Shown: positions 1-8,963, counted from the stretch's first letter. The stretch is 64,000 nucleotides of DNA from an uncultured Clostridia bacterium (GCA_947623205.1 CANQGM010000004.1:62001-126000), one strand, 5' to 3'. Translations and numbers: made by a program. The notes: a model not told the origin generated them from the sequence alone.

Positions 1-163
1 TTAAATTTGGTTTAATAAAAAATTAAATGTTTTCTTACTTAATATAACTTTTTGCAAATATATTTTATTAATAATGGAAAGTATTTTAAATTAATAAAAT
101 TAATGTATTTATTGATTCGGCAAATATTATATATAAGATATATTTTATTTGCGCGGTGATATA

Positions 164-2332
164 ATGTCTGTAACAAGCGGTAAGAAAAAAGCAGAAAAAG
201 AAAAGTTAATGAGTAAGTGGCAGAAAATGCCGTATAATAACAGAGAGCTAAGCTGGCTTGATTTTAATAAAAGAGTTCTTGACGAGGCGGTAAAAAAAGA
301 AAACCCAATAATGGAGAAATGCAATTTTCTGTCTATTACAGCTTCAAATCTTGATGAGTTTTTTATGGTGAGAGTTGCGGGAGTACTTGACCGAATACAT
401 CACGGAATAAAAATTCCCGACGCTTCGGGTCTTACTCCCCGCGAGGTAATGCAGTGTCTTTCGGAAAGAATACATGACTTTTCAAAAAAGCAGTACAATT
501 GCTACAACCGTTCTATAATTCCTTCGCTTAATGAAAACGGAATTGTATTTAAAGATATTAAAGAGCTTGACGAAAAACAGCTTGAATTTGTTAATGAATA
601 TTTTAAAAAGGTTGTTTTTCCGGTGCTTACGCCAATGGCGGTTGACACAAGCAGACCTTTTCCCCAGCTTGCAAATAAAAGTCTTAATATTGCGGTGCGA
701 CTTACGGACTCGGATAATGAAGAGTTTTTTGCGGTGGTACAGGTGCCGTCGATACTTCCAAGGTTTTTGGAGCTGCCCTCAGGCGAGGGCAGAGTATTTG
801 TTTTGCTTGAAAAAATAATTGCGGCTCATTTAAACGAACTTTTTGAGCTGTATAACATCAAGCAGTATGATTCTTTCAGAATAACAAGGGATTCTGACCT
901 TTATATTGATGAAGACACAGAGGACCTTATGGCGGAAATCAAAAAATCTATTCGCAATCGCAAGCGGGGTGTTCCCGTAAGACTTGAATTTTGCAAAAAA
1001 TGCAATTTTGAAATTAGAGAATTTGTTATAGACGCTCTTGATGTTACCGAAAGTGAAATCTATGTTCAGCGGGGACCTCTTGATTTGACTTTTCTTTCTA
1101 AATTTGCACATATCAGGGGCGTTGAGAACCTTTGTTTTGAACCCATAGTCCCCGTTAATCCACCTGCTGAATTTTGTGGTTGTGACGACCTGTTTAAGGC
1201 AGTTCGTGAAAAAGACAGGCTTGTCCATCACCCGTACGAGAGTTTTGATGTTGTTGTTGATTTTGTTAAAAAAGCGGCGGCAGACCCAAAGGTTTTGGCA
1301 ATTAAGCAAACGCTTTACCGCGTCAGCGGCAATTCGCCGATAGTTGCCGCGCTTATAAAAGCCGCCGAAAACGGCAAGCAGGTTACCGTTCTTGTTGAGC
1401 TTAAAGCCCGTTTTGACGAAGAAAATAATATTCAGTGGGCAAACAAGCTTGAAAAAGCAGGCTGTCACGTTATTTACGGACTTACCGGACTTAAAACCCA
1501 TTGTAAAATTTGTCTTATTGTGCGCCGTGATGATGACGGAATAAGGCGTTATCTGCATATGGGTACAGGAAATTACAACGACAGTACGGCACGCTTTTAC
1601 ACTGACATCGGTTTGTTTACCTGCCGTGAAGAATACGGAGTTGACGCATCGTCTCTGTTTAATGTGCTTACAGGCTATTCGCTTCCGCCCGAGTACAACA
1701 AGTTTATTGTTGCGCCCAGGGGAATGCGTAAATTTTTTGAGTCAATGATACGGCACGAGACCGAAAATGCAAAACTCGGACTGCGCGCCGCAATAACGGC
1801 AAAGGTCAATTCGCTTGTTGATCCTCAGATCATCAGTTTGCTTTATGATGCGTCAAACGCAGGCGTAAAAATTAATTTGATTGTTCGGGGTATTTGCTGT
1901 CTTGTGCCTGGCGTAAAGGGATTTAGCCAAAATATTAAGGTCGTTTCAATTGTGGGTCAGCTGCTTGAACACAGCAGAATTTTCAAGTTTGAAAACAGCG
2001 GCGACCCGCTTTATTATATGGGCAGCGCCGACTGGATGCCACGTAATCTTGACAGGAGAGTAGAGCTGGTTTTTCCTGTTGAGGACGAAGATATTAAAAA
2101 GCGCGTTGACCAAGTGCTTGCTGTAATGCTCAAAGACACTGTAAATGCGCGCAGGCAGCAAAGCGACACAACTTATACTCCGGTGGACAAACGCGGCAAA
2201 AAAAATTTAAACTGTCAAAAGTATTTTTCAAAGCTTGCCGCCAAGGCGCAGAAGTCGGCAATGGACTTAACTTATGTAAACACAGTGGGAACTCCGGTTG
2301 TTCCTGTTATTAAGGAGGAGACCAAAAAATGA
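164..2332 (+). CDS. ppk1: Polyphosphate kinase 1
   Basis: Makes and degrades inorganic polyphosphate by transferring the gamma-phosphate of ATP. At 722 aa it is full length for PPK1. The N-terminal domain contains NRELSWLDFNKRVLDEA. The first catalytic histidine lies in LKTHCKICL and the second in LLEHSRIFKF, with YLHMGTGNYND between them and a C-terminal GSADWMPRNLDRR motif typical of the phospholipase-D-like half. I start at ATG 164, which has GGTGAT just upstream; an in-frame TTG at 149 would put that SD inside the gene. The stop overlaps the next gene by four bases (ATGA), so translation is probably coupled to the phosphofructokinase. Identity is secure. No promoter could be fixed in the AT-rich 163 bases upstream. 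Confidence 0.95.
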   Translation: MSVTSGKKKAEKEKLMSKWQKMPYNNRELSWLDFNKRVLDEAVKKENPIMEKCNFLSITASNLDEFFMVRVAGVLDRIHHGIKIPDASGLTPREVMQCLSERIHDFSKKQYNCYNRSIIPSLNENGIVFKDIKELDEKQLEFVNEYFKKVVFPVLTPMAVDTSRPFPQLANKSLNIAVRLTDSDNEEFFAVVQVPSILPRFLELPSGEGRVFVLLEKIIAAHLNELFELYNIKQYDSFRITRDSDLYIDEDTEDLMAEIKKSIRNRKRGVPVRLEFCKKCNFEIREFVIDALDVTESEIYVQRGPLDLTFLSKFAHIRGVENLCFEPIVPVNPPAEFCGCDDLFKAVREKDRLVHHPYESFDVVVDFVKKAAADPKVLAIKQTLYRVSGNSPIVAALIKAAENGKQVTVLVELKARFDEENNIQWANKLEKAGCHVIYGLTGLKTHCKICLIVRRDDDGIRRYLHMGTGNYNDSTARFYTDIGLFTCREEYGVDASSLFNVLTGYSLPPEYNKFIVAPRGMRKFFESMIRHETENAKLGLRAAITAKVNSLVDPQIISLLYDASNAGVKINLIVRGICCLVPGVKGFSQNIKVVSIVGQLLEHSRIFKFENSGDPLYYMGSADWMPRNLDRRVELVFPVEDEDIKKRVDQVLAVMLKDTVNARRQQSDTTYTPVDKRGKKNLNCQKYFSKLAAKAQKSAMDLTYVNTVGTPVVPVIKEETKK

Positions 2333-3408
2333 AAAGAATAGGTATTCTTACAAGCGGAGGCGACTGTCAGGGTCTGAACGCTGCAATTAGGGCAGTTGCA
2401 AAAACACTTTATAATTACTACGGTACCGACGGAGTTGAAATTATAGGTATTATTGACGGTTACCGAGGCTTGATATACGGAGAACACAGAAAAATGAGTC
2501 CCGAGAATTTTTCGGGAATTTTAACAATGGGCGGCACTATTTTAGGAACATCAAGGCAGCCGTTTAAGCTTATGCGAGTTGTTGACGAAAACAGCGTTGA
2601 CAAGGTTTCCGAAATGAAGAAAAACTACAAAAAGTTAAATCTTGACTGCCTTGTCATTCTGGGCGGAAACGGAACGCAGAAAACCGCAAATCTTCTCAGA
2701 GAAGAAGGGCTTAATGTTGTTTCGCTTCCAAAAACCATTGACAATGACCTTTGGGCAACGGATAAGACTTTTGGCTTTCAGAGTGCAGTAGATATTGCAA
2801 CAAATGTAATTGACTGTATCCACACTACTGCAACCTCGCACGGGCGAGTGTTTATTGTTGAAGTAATGGGACACAAGGTAGGCTGGCTTACACTTTATGC
2901 AGGCATTGCAGGCGGCGCCGATATTATACTGATTCCCGAAATCCCCTATGACATAAAATCAGTAATTAAAACAATTAATGCGCGTACCGAAAGCGGCAAA
3001 AACTTTTCTATTCTTGCTGTTGCCGAGGGAGCAATATCAAAAGAACTTGCCGCACTTCCCAAAAAGCAAAAGAAGGCAGCAATTTCAGAAATGGCATATC
3101 CCTCAATATCATATAAAATTGCAAAAGAAATTGAAGACGCAACAGGACGTGAAACGAGAGTTACCGTTCCCGGACATTTTCAGCGCGGCGGAAGTCCAGA
3201 CGCTTACGACCGAGTGCTTTCCACACGCTTTGGCGTTGCGGCTGCTCAGCTTGTAATTGAGAAAGATTACGGCAAAATGGTTGCACTTGTAAACAACAGG
3301 GTTGCGGCTGTTCCTCTTGAAGAAATTGCGGGCAAACTTAAAGCTGTTCCCATTGACAGCGAGGTTGTTGAAACCGCAAGAAAAATAGGAATCAGCTTTG
3401 GTGAATAA
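2329..3408 (+). CDS. 6-phosphofructokinase, PfkA superfamily with mixed ATP/PPi-type active-site residues
   Basis: Phosphorylates fructose 6-phosphate to fructose 1,6-bisphosphate in glycolysis. The N-terminal GILTSGGDCQGLNAAIRA nucleotide/phosphate loop and the catalytic TIDND (Asp138) are present. Two donor-deciding positions are unusual together. The segment that reads GGDGS in E. coli PfkA is GGNGT here (Asn114, Gly115), and the segment that reads PGTIDND is PKTIDND (Lys135). From family knowledge, Gly at the first site goes with ATP and Lys at the second is usual in PPi-type and related enzymes, so donor specificity cannot be read off directly. A strong AAGGAGG lies inside the end of ppk1, with which it overlaps by 4 bases. 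The pairing with ppk1 hints at a phosphate/energy operon. It is followed by an intrinsic terminator. Confidence 0.9.
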   Translation: MKRIGILTSGGDCQGLNAAIRAVAKTLYNYYGTDGVEIIGIIDGYRGLIYGEHRKMSPENFSGILTMGGTILGTSRQPFKLMRVVDENSVDKVSEMKKNYKKLNLDCLVILGGNGTQKTANLLREEGLNVVSLPKTIDNDLWATDKTFGFQSAVDIATNVIDCIHTTATSHGRVFIVEVMGHKVGWLTLYAGIAGGADIILIPEIPYDIKSVIKTINARTESGKNFSILAVAEGAISKELAALPKKQKKAAISEMAYPSISYKIAKEIEDATGRETRVTVPGHFQRGGSPDAYDRVLSTRFGVAAAQLVIEKDYGKMVALVNNRVAAVPLEEIAGKLKAVPIDSEVVETARKIGISFGE

Positions 3409-3430
3409 TAGTTAAATAATAAATATTTTA

Positions 3431-3467
3431 AAAAGGCGAGAGCGCAGAATACGCTTTCGCCTTTTTT
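3431..3467 (+). terminator. Intrinsic terminator after phosphofructokinase
   Basis: A GC-rich stem built from AAAGGCGAGAGCG and CGCTTTCGCCTTT (one mismatch) is followed by a T tract. It closes the ppk1-pfk transcript. Confidence 0.8.
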
Positions 3468-3509
3468 ATATAAATAATTTTTAAATGCAGTGATAAAAAA
3501 TAACATATT

Positions 3510-4964
3510 CTAACATATTTTATTTTTAATTTCTACATCATCACGAAGGACAATATTTAATAATTTATCAGCTCTTGGAGAGAAAATGATAAATTGTCTT
3601 TTTTTATCAAAGTTTACTGTAATACTTTTGGAAAAACCGTTATCGGTTTTTCTCATTTCTTCAATAATGAGACTTGCATTATATTTTTTAAGCGTTTTAA
3701 AGGTGGTCATCATTCCAATTCCGCTTCCTCCGTCGTTTGCGTGTGTGGTAAAGCGCTTTTTCCCTATGTTTGAAAGCGTTTTTGCGTCAAAGTCCGCCCC
3801 GCTGTCAATTACCTGCAAAAAATATTCATTATTTTTAATCCCCAAATTTACAATTATGTTTTTTGTTTTACAGTTTTTTGTTGCTATAATTGCGTTCTCG
3901 CTCAAGTCAGAAAGCAGAGTGGTTAAATCCGACTCATTAATTATGTTGTCTGCCATATATTTAATGCTTCCGAAAATGCAAAGGTCAAGATTAACGTCAA
4001 AATTATATGCCTTTTTTAGCATATAATTCATCATTGCGTCAACGGATAAAACATTGGTTTTTGGCAAAACTTTGTTGCATTTTTGGTATTCCTTAAGTAT
4101 TCCTTTTCGCTCGTCGGAAATTTTGTCGAGCTGTTCAATAAGCTTTGTTTTCTTTTCTTTTAATTCTTCGCCTGACAAAGTTTCATAGCTTTCAGCAAGC
4201 TCTTTAACAATAAGCTGCATTGCAGGAATCAGCTTGTTGTCCTTATGTATAAGTTCTGATAATCCATCGTTATTTTTCTTTAGCTTTTTAAGTTCTTCCT
4301 TAGTTTCGACAAGCTGCTTTTCGAGCATTTTTCTGCGGTAGGTTTTTGTAATTTGCCTTCTCCACCATATGTAAAGCAAAGCTCCGAAAATAATAAGAAG
4401 AATAACAAATACGCTATAAATCATGTTTCCATTATTATTATTGCTAAGGAGGATTATACAGCTAAGTATTATGAAACTGATAATAATTCCTGAGTCGCTT
4501 TCACCCTTGTTTTTCAGAAACGGCATACCGTTTTTTAGCCGTCTGAGTCTAAACGGCAGCGTTACTAAACAAAACATAAAAATTGTAATAGCAACAATGA
4601 CATATCCATAGAGGTTATCGCTATATGGGATATTTAATAAAAAAAATATGAATGAGCTGATTATTATAAGTATTGAAAAAATTATATAACTGTATGAAAA
4701 TGAAATTGCAGATGTAGTTGCAGACAATACGGGCTTTGTATGTGTAATAAATTTTAAAAATATAGTTGAAAGCAGCACCATAAGCAAAAGGGAAGAGTAT
4801 GGTGCAACCGGTCTTAAAAAGTACATACCTACTGACATTACAACAGAAAATAACACATTATACAAATATGTTATTTTGTGTTGTATTTTAATGTTAAGGA
4901 ATTTGTAAAAAGAATAATGGCAGCACAATAAAATTCCACAATATTTAATAACAGTTGCAATCAT
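3510..4964 (-). CDS. Orphan AgrC-like membrane histidine kinase (GHKL ATPase)
   Basis: A 484-residue sensor with about six hydrophobic segments in residues 1-200, a coiled coil at about 205-295 and a C-terminal GHKL ATPase. His240 in LSELIHKDNKLIPAMQ is the likely phospho-acceptor. The N box is at SENAI (Asn357), the G1 box at IDSGAD (Asp387) and the G2 box at GGSGIG (412-417). This is the architecture of peptide-pheromone receptors such as AgrC. SD GGTGAGG precedes ATG 4964. No LytTR-type response regulator, AgrB-like protease or AgrD-like precursor is adjacent, so it is an orphan in this window. Its 120-bp upstream region is shared with a divergent Trp-rich micro-ORF. The kinase family is secure; the ligand is unknown. 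Confidence 0.85.
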   Translation of the reverse strand: MIATVIKYCGILLCCHYSFYKFLNIKIQHKITYLYNVLFSVVMSVGMYFLRPVAPYSSLLLMVLLSTIFLKFITHTKPVLSATTSAISFSYSYIIFSILIIISSFIFFLLNIPYSDNLYGYVIVAITIFMFCLVTLPFRLRRLKNGMPFLKNKGESDSGIIISFIILSCIILLSNNNNGNMIYSVFVILLIIFGALLYIWWRRQITKTYRRKMLEKQLVETKEELKKLKKNNDGLSELIHKDNKLIPAMQLIVKELAESYETLSGEELKEKKTKLIEQLDKISDERKGILKEYQKCNKVLPKTNVLSVDAMMNYMLKKAYNFDVNLDLCIFGSIKYMADNIINESDLTTLLSDLSENAIIATKNCKTKNIIVNLGIKNNEYFLQVIDSGADFDAKTLSNIGKKRFTTHANDGGSGIGMMTTFKTLKKYNASLIIEEMRKTDNGFSKSITVNFDKKRQFIIFSPRADKLLNIVLRDDVEIKNKIC

Positions 4965-5023
4965 ATATCCTCACCTAAACATATGAAACATTAAGAAAAT
5001 ATTACAACATATACTAATCCTCC

Positions 5024-5050
5024 TTATATGTTAAATATAATAACATATAA
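5024..5050. promoter_or_regulatory. Perfect inverted repeat over a putative -10 in the kinase/micro-ORF intergenic region
   Basis: TTATATGTTA at 5024-5033 is mirrored by TAACATATAA at 5041-5050 (10-bp perfect arms, 7-nt spacer). A TATAAT at 5036-5041 lies in its middle on the plus strand, with no good -35, so the rightward promoter may need an activator. Further AACATAT copies lie at 4978-4984 and 5006-5012. It could be an operator, but in AT-rich DNA chance is a real alternative. Confidence 0.4.
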
Positions 5051-5084
5051 ATATCAAAAAATAAAGAAGTAAGGAGGAATTAGC

Positions 5085-5129
5085 ATGAATTTTTGGTATT
5101 GGCTTTGGAATTTGTGGATAGGACGTTAA
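5085..5129 (+). CDS. Trp-rich 14-residue micro-ORF, candidate peptide
   Basis: Reading from ATG 5085 to TAA 5127-5129 gives MNFWYWLWNLWIGR, with four Trp in 14 residues arranged W-Y-W-L-W. It has a near-ideal SD (AAGGAGG at 5071-5077) eight bases before the ATG. This is as good as any SD in the window and is hard to explain unless the ORF is translated. It faces away from the orphan AgrC-like kinase. It is followed by a small hairpin (AAATAGC-GAA-GCTATTT) and by the shared terminator at 5236. No gene follows on this strand before that terminator, which argues against a Trp attenuator leader. It could be a secreted or membrane-acting signal peptide, a short toxin, or a leader whose target is missing. 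I do not recognise a family. Confidence 0.5.
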   Translation: MNFWYWLWNLWIGR

Positions 5130-5235
5130 ATAGCGAAGCTATTTTTATGTATGTCTTACACCGCTGTGCAAATGTAATGTTTGTGCGGTGAGATTCCACA
5201 AAAACTTCAATAAATACTTTGTAATTAAGTTATGT

Positions 5236-5265
5236 AAAATGTCTCCTTGAAAAAGGAGGCATTTT
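5236..5265. terminator. Bidirectional terminator between micro-ORF and ABC exporter operon
   Basis: AAAATGTCTCCTT pairs with AAGGAGGCATTTT (one G-U pair). T-rich sequence follows on both strands. It overlaps the stop codon of the leftward ABC gene at 5264. Confidence 0.75.
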
Positions 5266-7000
5266 ATTTTGCAAACTGACTTTTGTACAGCGTGCTGTAA
5301 AAACCGCCCTGTGCAAGCAATTCATTATGGGTGCCCTGTTCAATTATGTTGCCGTCTTTCATAACAAGAATAACATTGCTTTCTTTTATAGTTGAAAGGC
5401 GATGAGCTACAACAAAGCTCGTTCTGCCTTTCATAATTTTTTCAAAAGCCTTTTGAACTCTGATTTCGGTCAGCGTATCTATTGATGAGGTTGCCTCGTC
5501 AAGAATGAGAATTGAAGGATTTGTAAGCATTGCGCGTGCAATGCAGAGCAATTGCTTTTGCCCCTGACTGAGATTTCCGCCTCCCTCGCTTATAACCGTG
5601 TCATATCCCTGAGGCATACGGCGGATAAATCCGTGAGCATACGCTGCCTTTGCGGCGGCAATTACATCCTTGTCTGATGCATTTTCATTGCCGTAACGCA
5701 AATTTTCCATTATCGTGCCGCAGAACAGCCAACTGTCCTGCAAAACCATTCCGAATATTCTGCGCAGGCTGTCGCGCGTCATATCCTTTATATTAACCCC
5801 GTCAATACTGATTTTTCCGCTGTCAGTGTCATAAAAGCGCATAAGCAAATTAATAAACGTAGTTTTGCCGCACCCGGTAGGACCTACTATGGCAACATGA
5901 CTGCCGCTTTTGACGTTAAGCGAAAAGTCTGTGATAAGCGGCTTTTCTTTGGTGTATGAAAAGCTTATATTTTCAATTTTCACATTTCCGCGGCATTCTT
6001 TTATTTGCTTTGCATTTTGTGGGTCGGGGGATTCGTCTTCGTCTTCAAGCACTTCAAAAACTCTGCCGGCGGCGGCAATTGCCGTTTGAAGCTGTGTGAG
6101 AACGCCGGTCACCTCGTTAAATGGTCTTGTATATTGGTTTGCATATGTCAAAAAACAGGACAGCTGTCCGACAGACAGTGTACCTGAAATAGCTACAAGC
6201 GCGCCGATAATTCCTACTGCGGCATAAACCATTGCATTAACAAAGCGTGTGCTTGGATTTGCAAGCGCACCTGCAAACTGTGCCTTAAATCCGGCATCAT
6301 AGAGTTCGTCATTATATTTTTCAAACTCATCAAATGCGCGCTGTTCATAAGAAAATGCCTTTACAATGCGCTGGTTTCCTATGTGTTCTTCAACAAATGA
6401 TGAAATTTCACCCTGAAGCTCCTGCTGCTTTGCAAAACGGTTGTGTGACAGCTTGCCTATGAAAGCGGCAACAAACAGCGACAAAGGAGTGACAACAACA
6501 ACGACAACGGCAATTCGCCAGTCAATCATCAGCATAAATATGAGTGTGCCTGAAATTGTTACAATACCAGAAAAAAGCTGTAAAAACATTTGGGTAAGAC
6601 CTTCGCCTACTGCGTCAACATCGTTGATCACACGGCTTATCAAATCGCCGTGGGGTCGGGTGTCAATGTACGACAGAGGTACATCATTAAACTTTTTAAA
6701 TACCTCACGGCGCAGGTCCCTGACGGTTTTATAGCTTATTATGTTTGTAAAGTAAGTCATTATCCACTGAAATACAGTTACGCCCGCAATGCCTGATGCA
6801 ATGTAAATAAGAATTTGTAAAATGTTTTTAAAGTTTACGTTGCCTGCGTCAATAATATTATCAATTGCCCTGCCGGTCAGTACGGGAATATATAGAGTAA
6901 GCGAAACGCTTATTACCGCGCTGAAAAGTGCAATTGCCAAATAGCCGTAATAGGGTCTTATTTTTTTTAGCATTTTAGAAACGGGAGATTTATTTTTCAT
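5264..7000 (-). CDS. ABC exporter half-transporter, catalytic-competent subunit
   Basis: A 578-residue type I ABC exporter half: six-helix transmembrane domain (about residues 15-310), then the nucleotide-binding domain. Walker A is GPTGCGKTT, the signature LSQGQKQ, Walker B ILILDEATSS with catalytic Glu, and the switch His is in VVAHRLST. I use ATG 7000, preceded by GGAGG at good spacing, rather than the longer frame from 7114, which would run far into the upstream gene. It overlaps the upstream half-transporter by 11 bases. With that partner it forms a heterodimer of the LmrCD/BmrCD/TM287-288 kind, in which this subunit carries the intact Walker B. The substrate (drug, lipid or peptide) cannot be told from sequence. 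Confidence 0.9.
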   Translation of the reverse strand: MKNKSPVSKMLKKIRPYYGYLAIALFSAVISVSLTLYIPVLTGRAIDNIIDAGNVNFKNILQILIYIASGIAGVTVFQWIMTYFTNIISYKTVRDLRREVFKKFNDVPLSYIDTRPHGDLISRVINDVDAVGEGLTQMFLQLFSGIVTISGTLIFMLMIDWRIAVVVVVVTPLSLFVAAFIGKLSHNRFAKQQELQGEISSFVEEHIGNQRIVKAFSYEQRAFDEFEKYNDELYDAGFKAQFAGALANPSTRFVNAMVYAAVGIIGALVAISGTLSVGQLSCFLTYANQYTRPFNEVTGVLTQLQTAIAAAGRVFEVLEDEDESPDPQNAKQIKECRGNVKIENISFSYTKEKPLITDFSLNVKSGSHVAIVGPTGCGKTTFINLLMRFYDTDSGKISIDGVNIKDMTRDSLRRIFGMVLQDSWLFCGTIMENLRYGNENASDKDVIAAAKAAYAHGFIRRMPQGYDTVISEGGGNLSQGQKQLLCIARAMLTNPSILILDEATSSIDTLTEIRVQKAFEKIMKGRTSFVVAHRLSTIKESNVILVMKDGNIIEQGTHNELLAQGGFYSTLYKSQFAK

Positions 7001-8738
7001 TTTTTGCCTCCGTTTCATTAAGCTGTGAAAGACAAATTTCACGATAGGCTCCGCAGGTTTCAAACAACTCATCGTGAGTGCCCTTTCCGACAAGTAACCC
7101 ATCGTCAAGCACAAGAATAAGATCGGCGTTCTTTATTGTTGAACAGCGCTGAGTAACTATGACTACCGTCATATCCTTTGTGTTTTCTCTTAAAGCCTTA
7201 CGCAGGGCGGCGTCAGTGGCAAAGTCAAGCGCCGAAAAGCTGTCGTCAAGAATAAGCAACTTGGGCGAGCCTGCAATTGCGCGGGCAATGCACAGACGCT
7301 GACGCTGACCTCCGCTGAAATTTTTTCCGCCCTGTTCAACGCGGCTGTCAAGTCCTTTTGGCAGCTTTTCAACAAAATCGTAGGCCTGCGCAATTTTTAA
7401 TGCGTTAATTATTTCTTCATCATCAACATTTTCGTTGCGCCATTTCATATTTTGGCGTATTGTTCCCTTAAAAAGTATTGACTGTTGGGGAACAATACCA
7501 ATTTGCGAGCGCAGCTGAAAAAACGGATAGTCAGCCACATTTATTTCGTCAACTAGAACAGAGCCGCTTTTTACGTCATAAAAACGGGGAATCAAATTGA
7601 TGAGCGTGCTTTTGCCGCTTCCCGTACCGCCGATTATGCCCACCGTTTGTCCGCGCTTGATTTTAAAACTGATATTCGTCAGCTCGTCGTCACCATCGCC
7701 GTAGCTGAATGTTACATTGTCAAACTCGACCTTAAAGGTTTTTTCATTTGTGCTTATATTTATATTTTCGCAGCTTTTTTCCTCAACACTCGGCATTGTT
7801 TCAAAAACTTCGCTTATACGGGCGGCGCTTGCGCTTGCTTTTGTAAGAAGTACGACAAGGTTTGAAACAACTATCATTGCAAGTAATATCTGGGTCATAT
7901 AATTTACCAAAGCTATAATGTCGCCCGAGAGCATTCCGCCGCCGTTTTTGACATTTACTGCGCCAAACCATATTATCGCAATAATTGCAAGGTTGGTCAC
8001 GGCAAAGGTAACAGGGCTTAAAAGTGCGGAAAGACGGCTTACTCTTATTGACGTTTCAGCCAAATCTTCGGTTGCCTTATCAATACGCTGTTTCTCGCTT
8101 TTCTGCTTTGAAAACGCGCGTATAACACGGTTTCCCGACAGGTTTTCGCGTGACACAAGCCCTATTTGGTCAAGTTTTTTCTGCATTTCGCCGAAAATAG
8201 GAATACTTTTACTCATTACAAGGTAAAGAGTAATGCCAATAAGCAATGCGGCGATAAAAAATATTACCGACATTTTCAGGTTGATTATCATGGTCATAAC
8301 CATTGCGCCTATAACAATGAACGGCGAACGGGTGAGCAGACGTATTCCCATTGCGACCGCCTGCTGAACCTGGTTTACATCATTGGTGATTCGCGTAATG
8401 AGCGAGGGCGTTCCAAGCCTGTCAAGCTCGGCATAAGAGAGAGAATTGATGTGCGCAAAAAGCTCCCGCCGTATTTTTGTGCCCACACCCTGTGACGCAC
8501 GCGATGCAAGATACTGACAAACAAGCGCGCTGAAAAGTCCCACAACGCCGAGCAGTACCATTAGTCCGCCCATTTTAAGAACATAAGCGGCGTCGCCGTT
8601 TTTAACGCCCACATCAATTATGTTTGCCATTACAAGCGGTACAAGCAGCTCAAGTATTGCTTCAAATAGTTTGCACAGCATACCTGTTATGCATTGATTT
8701 TTGTATTCTTTTAAGAATCGTCTAAGCTTATACATCAT
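6990..8738 (-). CDS. ABC exporter half-transporter, degenerate-site subunit
   Basis: A 582-residue partner of the gene at 5264-7000 with the same TMD-NBD layout. Walker A is GGTGSGKST and the signature FSGGQRQR. Walker B ends LLILDDSFS, with Asp where the catalytic Glu should be, and the switch His is Gln (TQRCST). These two changes are the classic degenerate ATP site of heterodimeric exporters. It is the first gene of the two-gene operon. The start is ATG 8738 or the next ATG codon; the SD (AGG) is weak. Confidence 0.9.
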   Translation of the reverse strand: MMYKLRRFLKEYKNQCITGMLCKLFEAILELLVPLVMANIIDVGVKNGDAAYVLKMGGLMVLLGVVGLFSALVCQYLASRASQGVGTKIRRELFAHINSLSYAELDRLGTPSLITRITNDVNQVQQAVAMGIRLLTRSPFIVIGAMVMTMIINLKMSVIFFIAALLIGITLYLVMSKSIPIFGEMQKKLDQIGLVSRENLSGNRVIRAFSKQKSEKQRIDKATEDLAETSIRVSRLSALLSPVTFAVTNLAIIAIIWFGAVNVKNGGGMLSGDIIALVNYMTQILLAMIVVSNLVVLLTKASASAARISEVFETMPSVEEKSCENINISTNEKTFKVEFDNVTFSYGDGDDELTNISFKIKRGQTVGIIGGTGSGKSTLINLIPRFYDVKSGSVLVDEINVADYPFFQLRSQIGIVPQQSILFKGTIRQNMKWRNENVDDEEIINALKIAQAYDFVEKLPKGLDSRVEQGGKNFSGGQRQRLCIARAIAGSPKLLILDDSFSALDFATDAALRKALRENTKDMTVVIVTQRCSTIKNADLILVLDDGLLVGKGTHDELFETCGAYREICLSQLNETEAKNEK

Positions 8739-8775
8739 TTGTACCTATCATAATTTTATAATTATCTTACTATCT

Positions 8776-8804
8776 ATTTTATACCAAAATTCTCCCATCA
8801 TCAA
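8776..8804 (-). promoter_or_regulatory. Putative promoter of the ABC exporter operon
   Basis: On the minus strand TTGATG (8804-8799) and TAAAAT (8781-8776) are separated by 17 bp. It is a moderate match to sigma-A. Confidence 0.4.
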
Positions 8805-8851
8805 CTATTTTTAAATTGAATTGTATTTAACTAAACTGCTGAAAATATTTA

Positions 8852-8886
8852 ATAAAAAAGGGAACATCCGTTAGGATGTTCCCTTT
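8852..8886 (-). terminator. Intrinsic terminator of the tRNA gene
   Basis: AAAGGGAACATCC and GGATGTTCCCTTT form a perfect stem with loop GTTA directly after the tRNA 3' end. A T run follows on the minus strand. Confidence 0.85.
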
Positions 8887-8963
8887 TGGTGCGCCAACAG
8901 GGACTCGAACCCCGGACCGACCGGTTATGAGCCGGTAGCTCTAACCAACTGAGCTATTGGCGC
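8887..8963 (-). tRNA. tRNA with CAT anticodon, probably elongator tRNA-Met
   Basis: The minus strand folds as a full cloverleaf. The acceptor stem is GCGCCAA/TTGGCGC, the D arm includes AGCTCAGTTGGTTAGAGC, and the anticodon stem ACCGG/CCGGT encloses loop CTCATAA. The T arm contains GGTTCGAGTC and the 3' CCA is encoded. The paired first base pair excludes initiator tRNA. A CAT anticodon can also be tRNA-Ile2 read after lysidine modification, and that cannot be excluded by eye. Confidence 0.9.

Noticed and set aside
830..1558. Long reverse-strand frame inside ppk1, and similar long antisense frames at 44175-45092 (pyrG), 24138-24770 (rqcH) and 59125-59673 (nrdD)
   Set aside because: Shadows of strongly supported genes on the other strand, with no SD, no recognisable domains and composition set by the sense gene.
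5147..5191. Second 14-codon ORF (MYVLHRCANVMFVR) after the Trp-rich one
   Set aside because: No Shine-Dalgarno sequence precedes it, and it overlaps an imperfect hairpin.
5085..5265. Tryptophan attenuator leader peptide
   Set aside because: The Trp codons and following hairpins suggest it, but no gene follows on the plus strand before the terminator at 5236-5265; the next plus-strand gene is at 9111.
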